Positions 44,515 through 57,500 of a DNA stretch of 64,000 nucleotides are shown in pieces (the stretch's first letter is position 1; each line of letters starts with the position of its first letter). Both the position numbers and the translations under genes were made by a program. The notes beneath the pieces are model-generated. The model saw only the letters and a list, made by a program, of their open reading frames with translations. It was not told the DNA's origin and did not search any database. Origin of the DNA: Albugo candida (lineage: Eukaryota > Oomycota > Peronosporomycetes > Albuginales > Albuginaceae); the NCBI GenBank assembly GCA_905220665.1, contig CAJNAR010000001.1:124001-188000 (forward strand), in the 5' to 3' direction.

Positions 44515-46703
44515 ATGACTCAGTCGATCAACATTAGCCGCTCTAGATCAATTCGGAATCTCGATAACGCTGAATTGGTCAGTAAAAATGGAATTCGGGA
44601 TGATCTCTGCTACTGACCGGTAATCATAGAAAAAACTTGTTGATGAACCAAATTCGAGCAAATATGTCATTGATGCCCACAATCGTGGCATTGAGAAACT
44701 TGTGGATTTCTCGCAAGTGAGTGAGAGAGTCCATTCAAGCATTCAAGGCTATTTGTCTTATCTCTCAACTCAGTTGCCAACACTGCATTCTTTGGACATC
44801 TCCTTCAATCTCATAGAATCACTAAGGAACCTCTCAACGGCTAAGGGATTACGTGAATTAAAGGCGTACAACAACCGAATAAAGTCGACAGATCATCTTC
44901 GAGAGTTGAAAAAGCGCTTGGTTGTGGTTGATGGTTGCTAATTAGATTTTGTTCATAGAAACGTCCATCTCGAGAAGGTCTTGTTGACGGAGAATCATAT
45001 TGAAATCATTTCTACCGATTTTCAAGCACTAACAAAGCTCAAGATGCTTTATTTGAACCGAAACAACATCACAGCGGTGCAGAATATAATGAATTGCCGC
45101 ATGTTGCTGCATCTTGACCTAAGCTACAATCACTTGGCTGGAGCTGCCGCAGAGGTTTGTCTTTGGAACGTCAATATGTGTCCTAGCGATCATCCTCATT
45201 CATACTTTTTATCAGGGGTTGAATGGTCTTATGAATTTGATATCTCTTGACTTGAGCCATAATTTACTAATCGAAGTCGGAAATCTTTCGCACATGGGCA
45301 AGCTTCAAGACTTGAATCTTTCGAATAATAAGCTGAGCTCACTCGAAGGATTGTACCCACCTAGTCTCCAGGTAATAGAACGCTCCGATGCTCTACCTTT
45401 CGTATATGCATTCAGTATCGCTGTCAGATTTTTCGAGCAGGTGGAAATCCCATACATAATCTCCATCACCTACCAACTATGTTGGAGCTTGAAGAATTAT
45501 ATATACAGAAGGCTTTGATCAGCCAGACAAGTACATTGCAAGTACTTCCTTCTTGCTGTCCAAAATTGGAGTCTCTCAATTTGAGCGAAAACAGGATCTC
45601 GTGTGGCAACGAATGGACCTTCGTGAAGCTGTTAACAGAATTGAAGGACCTATGGATACAGGGAAATCCATGCAGTATAGATGAGAATTGTTTGCGCTCT
45701 ATTCTCGTGGCCAAGCCAGATCTGAGAACACTGAATGGCGTTAAGGATTCTGATTTGGACAATTTTGCTTCTAAAATCGTTGATGGAGACTTATCAGCTT
45801 TAGTAAACGCTTGCAACATCACTGTCGATTCGGCAACCTCCGACGGGATAAATGTACGAGCAAGTGACCGAATCAGATCACGAAATAATGAAAAGCAGCA
45901 TTCTATGGGAAATACAGGCAATCATTCGATTCCCGTCTTCCATCAAACATCGAATAGGATCGGTATGAATTGCACAATTCCTACCAGCATTTCTGAATTG
46001 GATCTTGTACGTAGGGCTGCTGGAAAAGATTCAAAATTCAGATGAAATTGTAGAATCCGAAAGGAAATTAAGAAAGGCTCTGCAGCACACTAAGGCTTTG
46101 CTAGGATCAAGTAACGATAAAACTCGTCATGATAAGATGAGGTTAGCAGATCAAGGTCAGGAATATAAGTCTCGCAATTCCAACGACGAGACACTCAGGA
46201 TGAACTCTAAATGTGTCACAAATTCAACGCAATCCGGAATTTCCAAATGTAAATCTTTTTCAGATATGGGTACTGGAACCACTCGTGGCTTTATCGCACC
46301 GTATCCTGCTGTTCAAGTCGAAAAAAGATCAACTGAAACAGAGACCAGCAAGTCTCTCTTAGAATCTGTATTTTCATTTGCAAAACCTTCTTCGAGTGAA
46401 TCCGATACATGGTCACAATTGAAGGCTTTAGACCAAGCTATTCTATCACGAAGCATCAGCAATCAGGACATGGGATCCGTGATACTCACGGATCACAAGA
46501 CGTCGAAAGAGTCCGTTAAGCAAAGTTTGATCCATCACTTTATGGAATGTCCAGAGTGTATGGATGAGAGTTTCGAGTATTCTACTCGGCTAAAGATGCC
46601 ACTATATTCTGACAAACGTCATCTGCCTCCCCCTCGATCTCGTAAAGGCTTCCGCCGATTCAAAATCCCTGAGCGTTCTAATCAGGAGATTCCAAAGCAG
46701 TAA
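44515..46703 (+). CDS. Leucine-rich-repeat protein (SDS22/LRRC type), one frame break
   Basis: Six exons: 44515-44577, 44630-44716, 44774-44904, 44959-45154, 45216-45371, 45428-46703. The first half is a series of SDS22-like LRRs spread over the exons (LHSLDISFNLIESL, KVLLTENHIEII, MLYLNRNNI, HLDLSYNHLA, SLDLSHNLL, DLNLSNNKL, ELEELYIQ, LESLNLSENRI, LKDLWIQGNP) ending in a cap-like segment. The rest is polar and low in structure. At 46014-46016 a GGG run shifts the frame: the upstream frame stops soon after, while the downstream frame (LLEKIQNSDEIVESERKLRKAL) is protein-like to the stop at 46703. One extra G, or a base-calling error, would explain it. Such LRR proteins often serve cilia/axonemes or PP1 regulation; no specific role is evident. 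Confidence 0.75.
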
Positions 46704-47470
46704 TAGCACAAAGTTCGCTCACTTGTATCCCTACAGGCATAAAAGCAATTCTTTTTCATGCTAGTTGATCATTCCCACTTAATAGCGTTTTCTCTGGTCA
46801 TTTTCTGCACCGTATGCTACACCAGATTTACGTTCAGACACAAGCGGTCGTATAAAAGTGTCTTTACCGTAAAACGGGTACAAGTGCACTTTGAGCTTTT
46901 CGTGTGAAAGGTCAATGTGTAAGTGAAGTGTCTGCCCAACGGAATCATTTAGCTGGATAAACGTAATGCACTTTTATTCTATGCTTCGATGCGAGTTCGA
47001 AGCGCAGTGTGACCATCTATCTATACGGTAGTCGCATAAAGGATCAATCTTTGAGACGAGCGATTCTTAGATATACCAGCAGTGCTTCAAATTCCATCGA
47101 CCTTGTCAAATGCAGACAAATTTCAGGAATGTGACATTCACGTAACAAGTGCGAAAACAAAGTAACACGTCTTTCATTGCGCTTTTGTCAACTATCGTCG
47201 CAAAATTATAGGCGATGCTCTTCTATCAGTCATATTACTATGACTACAGACCCACTGGTCTTTCGTCTCGCTTTGAAACGAGAAGAAACCAGATTTGTCG
47301 TGTTGCACGGTGTCTGACCACTTATGGGTCGGTGTAGCCAAGATCTGGGCTTCTTGATACAAGCAAGTGGCGGGTAAAAATCCTTTGATTATCGAAAATC
47401 GTGCGCTGGTAAGGTCGTTGAGCATTCAATATTATCTTGCTCGATAAGACGACAATGCTTGACTGATTCC
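46704..47470. other. Convergent intergenic region, no gene seen
   Basis: 767 bp between the ends of the LRR gene (plus) and NOT4 (minus), so it should hold the two 3' UTRs. The minus-strand open frame 47574-47192 overlaps the NOT4 end and shows no domain. Confidence 0.5.
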
Positions 47471-49868
47471 TTATTGTGTTCTGTTTTGCCGAGAAGATGC
47501 GCGGGCAGAGTGAAATATACCTGGTTCAGGTATGACAATGGCTGGGTCGTAGAATGGAGCAGAATGCGGTTCACGATTTACACGATCCGCCCATACGTTC
47601 TCTGGTAAAGTTCTCCCAGAATACTGAGTTTGATGGATCGTTGAGCTATCCCTTCGCGAAAAAGTGGCCGAATCGGCTGGTACACCATACTCTCCACCAA
47701 AGCTGATGTTGACGTTCGGCAGCATCAGTTGGAGATACGCGAGACCATCGTCACGACCACTATCTGAACTGCTATTGGCATGATTATTCTGGAATGTGTC
47801 TGCATTTCGGTAGCTTGATGTATCCAGAGTGCTGCCATTTCCTTCGCCAAGAAATTGAGAAGGCACGTCAAGTGGATGGTCTTTGAGTGGATTCACATTC
47901 ATATCAACCAGTGTGTTGTTCTGCGGTGGGAATCCTGTTACCGTTTTGGAAGGTTGATTTGCAAAGGCGAACCGTGAAGTTTGTACTGTGTTGGTTGACT
48001 CAGTGCTGGGTCCGTGATGTAATGGCCTTGGACATAATTTGACACCCAGAAGACTAGCGAGAGCTTCTGAGGACTCATTTCTTTCATTGAAGATAGCATC
48101 GATAGACGCAAAGGATGATGTCGTGCAAGGAATCTGCAAAGATGTAGATGCCAGCGTAGAAGACGAAGAATAATCGCCTAGGGTAGTCTTCAGTGGTCTC
48201 AACAAGCTGGATGCGGTATCACTAGATGGTGCTTCCCAGGTAGTTTGGTCGAGTTCACTGTGTACAAGTGTATTTGTTTCTTTTCCAGCAAGACCGAAAG
48301 CTGTCGTCATAGTTGCTGCATTGATTTCGTCAGAATCTGTTGGTGGTATGACCAAACCTGCTGAGAAGGGTCGACTCCATGCTGCCCTTGATGAATTATC
48401 GTCTGTAACACGTTTCCGCCTTTCAAGTGGACTAATATTCTGGTCGCTGATACCATTTGAGAAGCCTTGTGCGCTTGTGTGAGTAGCAAGTGATCGTTCT
48501 GGGGACACAGCCGTTGCTCCAGCGATAATCGTGCTGTACGGTTGAGCTCTTTTACGACTCGGTGATGACGGATTTTTATTGACAGCTCGAAAAACAAACT
48601 TCTCTTGATTGGATCGTTTCAACTTTGTAATTGCTGCCGCACTCTGAGCCTTTCTTTGGGCGTTGAGCGTAACATGACCCGACTCATTTGTGCGATGGCT
48701 TTCAATGGCATGTCTTGCCCTCTCAATCGCCAGAACGGGGCTATTTTCTCGAGATGTTGATCGATCCGAGGGCGGTGGAAGGGATTTGCCTGCTCGTTGC
48801 TCTGTCGATGAACTGCCAGGGGCTGTTGCGTCTCGAAATGTTCCTCTCCCTGCGTGGAGTACTGAACAAAAACTTGAGTAGTCAGATACCATATATCTAA
48901 AAAAAATTACGTGTCCCCACCTGCGTGCATTTCTTCTTTTGTAAAGCTGTCATTTTCGTCCCCAAGCTCGTGTAGGTATAAACATTCTGAGTTGGTGCAT
49001 TGTGCATTCCTGAGGAAGAAGTTGCAATATTTTGTTGTTCCAAAAGAGGCTCTGTAATTGTGTAATTAGTAAACTTTCATGGCTCCAGTCTCTATACTTT
49101 GACTTACCTTAATGGGCTGCCGTCCAAGAGGTAACCATCGACGACGTGTATACACGACAGAGCGTCTTCCTTCTCAGAAAACGTGATGTACGCACTGACA
49201 GTCGTACGTTGTCGGTCCAAATGCAAGTGTGACTTATTTACGACAGCTTTGATGATTCGTCCATACTGTCCAAACAATTCTTGTGATCGCAGTTTCTGTC
49301 TCAGAAGCAAAATGTTGGATTTGAGCGAAGCGCTCAAAAGACTCTCAAGCATACCTCTTCATCTGCAAAATGCTCTGGTAATCCAATCACATATACTAAA
49401 TTCCGCTGCATCACACGGATATCTGCTAGGGCTCTATTGTTTACCATCGGAGCTGTTTTGGACACTGTTACTACAGATCTTCTATCAACCTTTTCTTTCT
49501 GCTTTTTCGCTTTTGCTTTAATGTTGAGAGTTCTAGAAAATCAAATGATAAGATCAGTGACATTATTCACAGTACTCTGACGATACAAAACGTACTCTTC
49601 TCGGTCACTACGAAGTCGCATCTGTTTTGGTGCTTCCAAATACGGCTTACGACATGCAGGACAAAGCCCATTGTATTCATTTTTGATCTGATGCCAGCAC
49701 CACAAACAGACCTTCAATCAAAAATCAGAATACAATCCAATTGTTTGATTTATTAGGAATTCCATTGTATACCTGGTAGCCACAAGCACAGGAATTGAAT
49801 GTTTTGTCGGTCATGTCGAGTTCTTCCATACACAAAGGACAGCATTCATTATCTTCGCCTTCGGCCAT
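47471..49868 (-). CDS. CNOT4: CNOT4/NOT4 RING-type E3 ubiquitin ligase
   Basis: Six exons (49868-49773, 49711-49596, 49532-49355, 49295-49108, 49051-48921, 48849-47471) close in frame to 695 residues. The N-terminal C4C4 RING finger is split by intron 1 (CCPLCMEELD...CACGYQ / VCLWCWHQI...LCPACRKPY). A Lys-rich coiled stretch, the family motif VMQRNLVYVIGLP, an RRM over exons 3-4 and a CCCH zinc finger (CNFFLRNAQCTNSECLYLHELGD) in exon 5 follow. The long C-terminal exon is Ser/Pro-rich and probably disordered. NOT4 is the ubiquitin-ligase subunit associated with the CCR4-NOT deadenylase complex; it acts in mRNA decay and co-translational quality control. Confidence 0.92.
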
Positions 49869-50352
49869 TAGAGAGAAACTGCTTGATAAATTATGGACTA
49901 AAATTGTTCGATTTCACAATCGGATGGATGCATTTGCTACTGATAGATAGATAAACATACCTGGAATATTCGGGTCGCAGTCGTTGCAAAAGCGAGAAAT
50001 GTTACAAATATGATGTATGGAGTCAAGGTCGCCTTCGAATTTACAAAACAAGAAGAGACTTCATTAGTAATTACAAAAGTGGGTTTGTATGGTTATCAGT
50101 GGTTGTAGTCGACCAGCAAAGGCAAAAGCTGTTTTAGTCAAAACACGATTATAGTTTTTATGTAGAGTTCATGCATGAAAGAGTAATGCGGGAGTGGTGC
50201 ATTACGTGCAGAGATTCCGTTGGGTGGAAGTGGGTGCGGGAGCGAGCATCAAGCGCAGAAAATGATCGGCGTGTACGGCACGAAAGCCGTAGCCTTAAAG
50301 TATCGTATTAAACAAATGTACAAACGCTTTTGCAGTGAAAATTGATTGTAGT
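49869..50352. other. Spacer between NOT4 and the YjbQ-family gene
   Basis: 484 bp containing the NOT4 promoter side and the 3' UTR of the YjbQ-family gene. A possible donor (minus-strand AG|GTATG near 49962) may mark a 5' UTR intron of NOT4. Nothing else recognised. Confidence 0.4.
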
Positions 50353-51152
50353 CTATTTTGTCCCTTGGATTGTTACCACTATTTTGCGTTCATGTCCACC
50401 TCCATAGCCTCCTGCATTACGATGCTCGCATAAGTATAATCCTTCATCAATTACGCAAACAGAATTGTCAAAATAAAGTGCTTTGGAGCTGTAACGTCGA
50501 GTCAAAATACCTTGCCATGTGCCCAGATTGAATTTCCCCTTTGTAATTGGCACATTGATAGATGAACCGATCATGGTGCATTTTACATGTGCAGGCATAT
50601 CATCTATAATGTATAATGCCTCATTGGTGACGGAGAAGCACGTAAATAAGTTGGGTACCATCTCCTTCCATTGTGTGCTTGAAGATGTCACTTCAAACAA
50701 ATGATGTAAAGGAATGTCGCTGGGTGGAATCTGGTACCTACCGATTCCAAGCTTCGGGAACTATCCGGTTAAATGCCTTCTCCAAATCATCTCTATCAGT
50801 TTGAATGTCTCGACTTGCGATTGTATATTTGGCATTAGTTTACTCACCTAACGTCGGGGTCGCAATTCTCATTGATTGAAAGAGACGCCGACGTGTGCTT
50901 GATAAACAAGTTGCATAATCCGATGTTGATTCCGTGTAGCTCTGGAAGCTACTTACTAGCTTTAGCTGATAAAGTCAAGCTCTTGATCAAGGGTTTACCT
51001 GTCGTTCGATCTCGCTTGTAACCACTTCCACCATTCGTTGATGCAAATTTAGCATGATGAGTGAGACAAATTCAGAAGATCTCTCCAAGCTTCGACTTAC
51101 GGTGAAAACCTCGAGAAGGTGCTGTCAATCGTATCTCCTTCTGTAACCACAT
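50353..51152 (-). CDS. YjbQ/UPF0047-family protein
   Basis: Seven exons (51152-51101, 51024-50999, 50939-50848, 50813-50742, 50690-50659, 50603-50511, 50441-50353) give 151 residues, about the size of bacterial YjbQ. Conserved blocks are reassembled across the joins: KEIRLTAPSRGFH (exon 1), LVTSEIERQ (2), FIKHTSASLSINENCDPDV (3), DDLEKAFNRIVPE (4), HTMEGD/DDMPAHVK (5/6), PITKGKFNLGTWQG (6) and LCEHRNAGG...KIVVTIQG (7). Two exons are only 26 and 32 nt. The exon 2-3 join appears to lack three residues usual in the family, so that boundary may be slightly off. Some members have weak thiamine-phosphate-synthase activity; the physiological role is unsettled. Confidence 0.88.
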
Positions 51153-51176
51153 AGAGGTCAGTCTTACGGTTAGAAA

Positions 51177-51550
51177 ATGTCAAATTTGACCGCTATCAAA
51201 CAAGAAATTACGACACGCATGCTACGACTGGTAAGTTTAGACAGGCTTCTGAAACTCGAGCTACTTTCTAGGCTTTTCTTGTGTACGTGAGTGCCAACTT
51301 AATCTAGCATAGCCGGAGCATTCTAATGTATGCAGGAAGTTTTGATTTGGTTACGAGCTATTCTGCAGAATTTCGAAATCAGCAGGTAAAGTGCGAATCG
51401 CAAAGATTGCAGGATTCTTAGCTACAAAAAATACTGTCAAATTATTTGAGAGAACTTGGTTTTGTGACACATACTAGTCGATCACTAGGAATCATTTCGC
51501 CAGCTAATCTGGTCTTCATTTTACTCTATAGTGTGCAGCACACCAAATAG
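51177..51550 (+). other. Possible small multi-exon gene, unrecognised
   Basis: An ATG at 51177 opens MSNLTAIKQEITTRMLRL and ends at a good donor (GTAAGT, 51231). Candidate downstream pieces follow: AFLVY between splice-like sites, then an exon after TATGCAG (near 51334), and a frame with ILSNYLRELGFVTHTSRS ending at a TAG near 51548. The joins cannot be settled by eye and no family is recognised. Its ATG is only 24 bp from the ATG of the divergent YjbQ-family gene. Confidence 0.3.
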
Positions 51551-51639
51551 CTGTATCAGTATCCATTGCCAGAAGACTTGTGGAATCTGAAGCGTAAACT
51601 CATTTGATACGTTGCGTCTGTCGTTCGTGCACGAGAGGC

Positions 51640-53242
51640 ATGCATCAAAATAGATCAAATGAGATGACGTCATGGAGCTATTCAGGGACAGATAATATAC
51701 AAAACCATATTGTCACAATAAAGCAAATGAATGCGTTTGGGATGCGAAATATATCACTGCAAGGTCCGTCAAATGGAATTTTATTGGATTTATATTTCAG
51801 AATAAGTATGTAATAGCAAGAATAGAGGTTTTGATAGCTCGCTCATTTCTTTATCATGCAGCTGTAGGAAATCACGTGATTTATAAAAGTGAGTTAGCCA
51901 CGAGTACCTTGAATCCAGTATGGGTTCCATTTCAGTTGGAGGAAGTACTAACAAATGGATTGATGACTTGTCCAGGAACGTGCTTTACGATATATGTCAT
52001 ACGCGTTCATGAAAGACTTGTTATGCCAACTCGAAGGAAAAATAGAAATTCTTGCACAACACCAACTGAAAATCCCGATGTAGCTATCACTACTAATAAA
52101 AAAGTCCGACTGAAAGCAAGAACAATGCGATACGAAACAGAGTTATTTCGATTTCAGTTCAGCGTCAACGACCTAATCGTTCTTCCGAGAAGTCTGGTAG
52201 AATTATCGAGCTTACCATTCAACACTTGTTTATTCGAATTTAATCGGCGAATTTACGTAAAACGAGACCTCTTGGAATTCCTCAAAGAAGCAGGCCTGGT
52301 TTCAAAAAAGTTGTTTCGCCGGGAATCCTTTATGGTACCAATCAAACAATATGATATAATGCAAGGATTGGAATCATTGGAAAAAGTTATCCATCTCCTG
52401 CATACTTTATCGCAATCCCAGGTGAAAACAAGTGTATACCAAGAGAAAGCTTCACAGCTGATCAAAGATCGAGAAAGTCAACTGCTTATGCAACAGCGAA
52501 AACTGGTATTACAAAAACGAATCAGCGAATTAAAAATGAAGAGAGAAGTTCAACATGAGTTGTTGAGATCTTTACGAACTGTTGTGATGCATGAGCAAAA
52601 GCTCTTCAGTTCTGGGATTCCGATTCCGAGAGCATTATTACTAACAATGCGAATGAATATACGCTGCAAAGACGAAAAAAGTGGTCTTCTCAGCCGTCGA
52701 TATGATGTCTTGCGTACGGCCTTCAAAATTCGTTATCGACAAGCAGAACTCGTGAAAGCTCTGCTTTTCATATACCCGATAAAATACATTGGATCTGGCG
52801 AGTACACCATCCGAAACATCCGGATCGCCAACGCAGATTTATCTAGTAATGGGAAAACAGACGAAGAATCCGTATCCACAGCACTAGGATTTGTGGCGCA
52901 TTTGGTTTTTATGCTGAGTAAATACTTTGATTTGAATCTTCGATATCGAATTGTACCATTTTCGTCTCGCTCATATATAAAAGACGAAGTGAACGACTTA
53001 TTTGGTGAATATCCATTGTATAGAAAAGGGGTTGATAAGGATCGATACGAACGAGCAATTTTGTACTTGCGCAAAGATGTGGAGCAGGTGATCATCTATT
53101 TCGCAATTTGGTAGCAGTCATTTTGACCATTCTTCTGTAGATTATATTTTCTCGTGGGCTGAAAGCTATGCAGCAAGGACCTATTTTTTCTCAGTTGAAA
53201 GATCTGATTGACGCTGAACTCTCATGGACATCCGCGTCGTGA
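51640..53242 (+). CDS. UVRAG/Vps38-like subunit of the class III PI3-kinase complex
   Basis: Exons 51640-51805, 51862-53087 and 53141-53242 join in frame to 497 residues. The N-terminal part is a C2-like domain (RNISLQG, LLDLYFRI, STLNPVWVPF). A coiled coil (about residues 210-290) and the BARA-like C-terminal region follow: LLFIYPIKYI, ALGFVAHLVFMLSKYFDLNLRY, a segment ending FSSRSYIKDEVNDLFGEYPLY and AILYLRKDVEQ. These match UVRAG/Vps38, which with Vps34, Vps15 and Beclin-1 forms PI3-kinase complex II in endosomal sorting and autophagosome maturation. The 5' end is uncertain: 51640 is the first in-frame ATG after a stop, and an additional upstream exon is possible. It ends 109 bp before the proteasome gene. 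Confidence 0.85.
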
Positions 53243-53351
53243 AAATTAACATCTGCGATGTAATTTACACGCATTTTGATGTCATCGCGGCGCGTATTTA
53301 ATTGAAAAGTTAAAAATAAAGTGGATACATTATATTAGCGAGGGAGAAATC

Positions 53352-54379
53352 ATGGCAGCGGAAGGATACGATCGTCATATTACAATCTTTTCTCCAGAGG
53401 GAAGGCTGTATCAAATCGGTTAGTCTCAGCATAGTAAGGAGTCATCTGCTTATATATAATAGAAATTTGTGGGTGTTAGAGTATGCTTTCAAAGCTGTTC
53501 AAGGAAGCGGTTTAACTTCAGTTGCCGTGCGCGGGATCGACAGTTGTGTCTTTGTCACTCAGAAAAAAGTTCAGGTTGCGTATCCGCGTGCAAAATCTGT
53601 TCAAATATCCTAACAAATGCGGTGGAACAGGACAAGCTGATTGATCCGGAATCAGTGACACACATTTTCCAAATCACCGCGGAGATTGGTTGTTTGATGA
53701 CAGGAATGTATGGTAGGAATGCATCGAGTTTTTCAAGCGGTATTGAAAAGAATTCATTATCACACACGCAGCCGATGCCAAAGCTCAGGTGCAGCGTCTT
53801 CGCTACGAAGCGAATGAGTTTGCATTTAAATTCGGATACCCCGTACCGTGCTATGTTTTGGCAAAGCGAGCTGCAGATATCGCACAGGTTTAGCAAGTCT
53901 TTCCATTCTTTATACATTTACGCTTTTGACCAAGGTGTGATGGGATGCAGGTGTATACGCAGCATGCATCCATGAGAGCTTTTGGAGTGGTTACAATGCT
54001 TATTGGGATCGATGATGAAAAGGGTCCTCAACTGTACAAAATTGATCCTGCGGGGCATTTTTGGGGTTATAAAGCAACATCAGCCGGTAAAAACGAACAA
54101 CAAGCGCTAAATTACTTGGAGAAAAAAGTTAAGGCGAATCCAAAGATGGACTATACGGCCACGTTGCATGCTGCCATCACTTGTCTTCAGTCGATTTTAT
54201 CCGCTGATTTCCGCTCGAATGAAATCGAAGTGGGGGTGGCTAGAACAGGCGAACGGTAGGAACTTGGCTCAGATTATATCGTATGCAAAGATTTTCATGA
54301 ATGCTGTTCATGCAGATTTAAGAAGCTCTCAGAAGAAGAAATTGACGCACATCTGACAGCAGTAAGCGAACGTGATTAA
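53352..54379 (+). CDS. PSMA6: 20S proteasome subunit alpha type-6 (alpha1)
   Basis: Six exons (53352-53418, 53480-53574, 53631-53712, 53772-53887, 53951-54255, 54316-54379) give 242 residues, close to the family's 246. The alpha-subunit N-terminal signature ([22 protein letters not shown]) is cut by intron 1. Further matches to PSMA6 are [75 protein letters not shown] and SEEEIDAHL. It forms part of the outer alpha ring of the 20S core particle and is not catalytic. Confidence 0.96.
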
Positions 54380-54580
54380 AAGTATTGTTTTATTGCTTCA
54401 AAACTTGAAAATATGAACCTCATGCAATACTGAACCGTACGAATTCACGTCTACTGTCTTCATTTGGTACGCACTTTGCTTCATTTGCACGACTTGGCCA
54501 CGGACACTAAGTGAGGTATCGGCAGTAACAACACAATAAATACTTGGCCTTATACCATTTCGCAGTAAACATGGTCTGAA

Positions 54581-57500
54581 TCAAGGTCCTTTGCCTTTTG
54601 TGTTTTTCATATCAACGTCTCGTTGTGGATTTCGAAAGCGGCATGTAATTGATGTCGACTTTTGTTTCGATGGTTTGGTCGATCCTGAACGATTCGAAGA
54701 CGGTAGTGAGTCTGTGGCGCTCCCATGAGCAGAGTTTGTCGATGAAGTGCGTGAGATTGAAGGTATTGTCGAGTTGAAATTCACTTTGATTTGCCGCACA
54801 GGATTTCCAAGCTCACAATGATTGACTTGCTGAGCAAAGCGAAGGCTGCAAAGAGATTCTTCCAGAGACACAAAAGTTGGTGACAAGTTGACCATCATCA
54901 GAGTCTTCCCGTCTGCCGATAGCGATGGCTGTAAGACGTACGTGAGTTTACTATTTCGATACGGTACATGTGGAGATTTCTTTGCGAGAGCTTGGAAAAC
55001 ATCCGCAAGACTACTGAGGCTTTTATTGATGGCTTGAGCTTCCTTCATACGATCTCCAGTCACGTTAGACCGACTCAAACGTTCACTTCCTGCAAGATCA
55101 ACGAGACTCAAACTTCCTTCAATCTCTGTGCTCTGTGATTCATTCGTTCCACGAAGCATTAGCAAGAAAATGCTATGGCTGCGTGAGGACTGTGCATTCA
55201 TATCCGTTCTCTCTACGGATCGATTGCATGCAGCCAGCTTGACGATTTCATCCAACTGCTCATGTGCCATATTGACGTCGATTTCTTTTGTGACCAGACC
55301 TTCCACATAGTTTTTGCCTTTCTTGGTAGTGCGAATTTGATACTTTCGACTGCATGAAGACCCAGCTTTGGCATCCAGCAGTAGATCTTTGATCGTATCA
55401 TTGTAAATCTCAAAGTATTGCACGTATAGCGAGTATACCCAGCCTTGGAGCGTTAAATTTTCGCAGCTTTGGATGATCTATCGGGACAACGTTAGAACGT
55501 GTAAGACCTTGACCACGCCTGATTTCGCCTACCAATTCAATGGAGCGCGGGATGATTCCTCGCATTTGAGTCTTCCCGCTTCCTTGCATCTATACCAAAT
55601 TGTCAGCACAAGTCAAATCGTTGTAGAATGTAGACCGACCGTATGAGTCTTTCCTGAGCCAGTTTGCCCATAGGCCAATATGCAAACATTGTAGCCGTCA
55701 ACAGCCGATTGTATAAAGTCAGATACATCCTAACAAGAGCGCCTCGGATAAGTAGGAGCATATGATTTCGTTAGAAGAGGGCCATACCTGGAAGACGCAT
55801 TCTTGTGTGCTGGATTGATCGTACACCTTGTCAAATGAAAAGGGTCTTTGATTTTCTCGTGAAGCCGACATCGTGGAGTTGTGCACGTCACAAATCAGAG
55901 CTGGGGCGGTATTCTCTTGTGACATTGCGCCATCAGAGGGTAGAAATGGTCGTAGTCTGACATGCACACGAATGTTCCCACGTAGTTCTTGGATCGTATT
56001 CCGTAATTTACGGCATGATAGCTCGCTTTCTAACACTTGTTTCTCCAACACTTTGATCTTTCCAGATTTTGCGTCGAGATCGGCTCGTAAAATTAGTAAT
56101 TCTTTCGCCATCTCTTCAATTTGTTGAGTCGTTTTTGTAGATTTCTCTGATATCGGCAAGGGAACCATTGAAGCTTCTTGATTCTGCTCAGGGTTCTCTT
56201 GATCGTTCATCATTATGCGTGACTGCTGTATGAGGCGATTATGATTTCGTAGCTGACTGACTTCTTTCAACAAACACTCATGCTTTTGTTCGAACCGTAT
56301 TCTTAACTCTTCCATTCTTGCCTCGTGGGTTGTCTGAAGCGCGACCATCTGAGCATATAAAGCTGTGTTCTCCACGGTAAGTTGCTCGACACTGACTTGG
56401 AATTTCTCGCGACGTGCTTTCTCATTTTCAAATTTCTGTTCCATCGCAGTAAAAGTTTCATGTTCGACAGTGTGGCTCGTGTCCAAATCCTGCAAACTTT
56501 TGACAAGAGTACTGTTTTCTTGCCTCACATCTTTGTTTTCAAGCTGCAGCGAGTCAATCCGTTCATTCAACTTTGTGATCGTCTGCTTCGATTGAGCGAC
56601 TTCTTCAGCTAGTATTCGATTGTGCTTAGCAAGATCGGTTGTCTTCTGCCAAAATGTTGCAGCATTGGTCGTCAATTCCTGATCGAATGCTTGAAGGTGA
56701 GATCGTACAAGATTCAATTCTTTGTGAGCTGCATCGAGATCAATGTCCGCATGACGTTTCTGCATCTCCAATTTTCCACACTCTTCTCTCAGCTCCTTGA
56801 TACTAGCGTCTTTCTCGTGGAGTAACTCACTGACCAATTTGGTAGAATTAGTCATAGTTTGTTTGGCACGTTCACGTTCTTGTGTCAGTGCGTTTTGATG
56901 TTCCGCTTGAATTTTGTCAAAGCGAGTCTTCCAAGTCTTTTCAATTTGATCGGTAGCTTGCTTCATGAGTTGGTCCACTGATGCAGCCAAGGTCGATTCA
57001 ACATCACCAGTCTCTGGAGACGAGGTGCCTGATGACGATTGAAGTCGCCCGTGTCCATTTTGAGAGATGACGCGTTTCTTTGTTTGATTCGAAGTTGTAG
57101 CCCCTTCTCCTTTGACCGTATGATCCTCTCTCTTGACGTTGTGTATCTTACTTTCCATCCCTTCACCTTCTTTGATTGTATGCATTTGTTGACTGGCTCG
57201 AAGCTGTGACTCGCAAATCTCCGTGAGTTTCCCGCAGTGTCTTGTGAGTTGCCATAATCCACCACGTAGTTTGCGTACTTCTACTTGCTGTTTCTGACGT
57301 AAAAATGCAATCAAAGATGTAGTAGACTTGAGTAAATCCGCAACTTCACTTTCGGCAATCTTTTGCTTGAAAAGAAGTGAGTCAATTGTTATAATTTCGT
57401 TCGACGTTTTGTTATTTTCGTATGATGGCCACAATTTGTCGATCAAGAAACGCTCGGATGAGGTCGAACTGTCATTTTGCATGGAAGAACAGGAGAGTTT

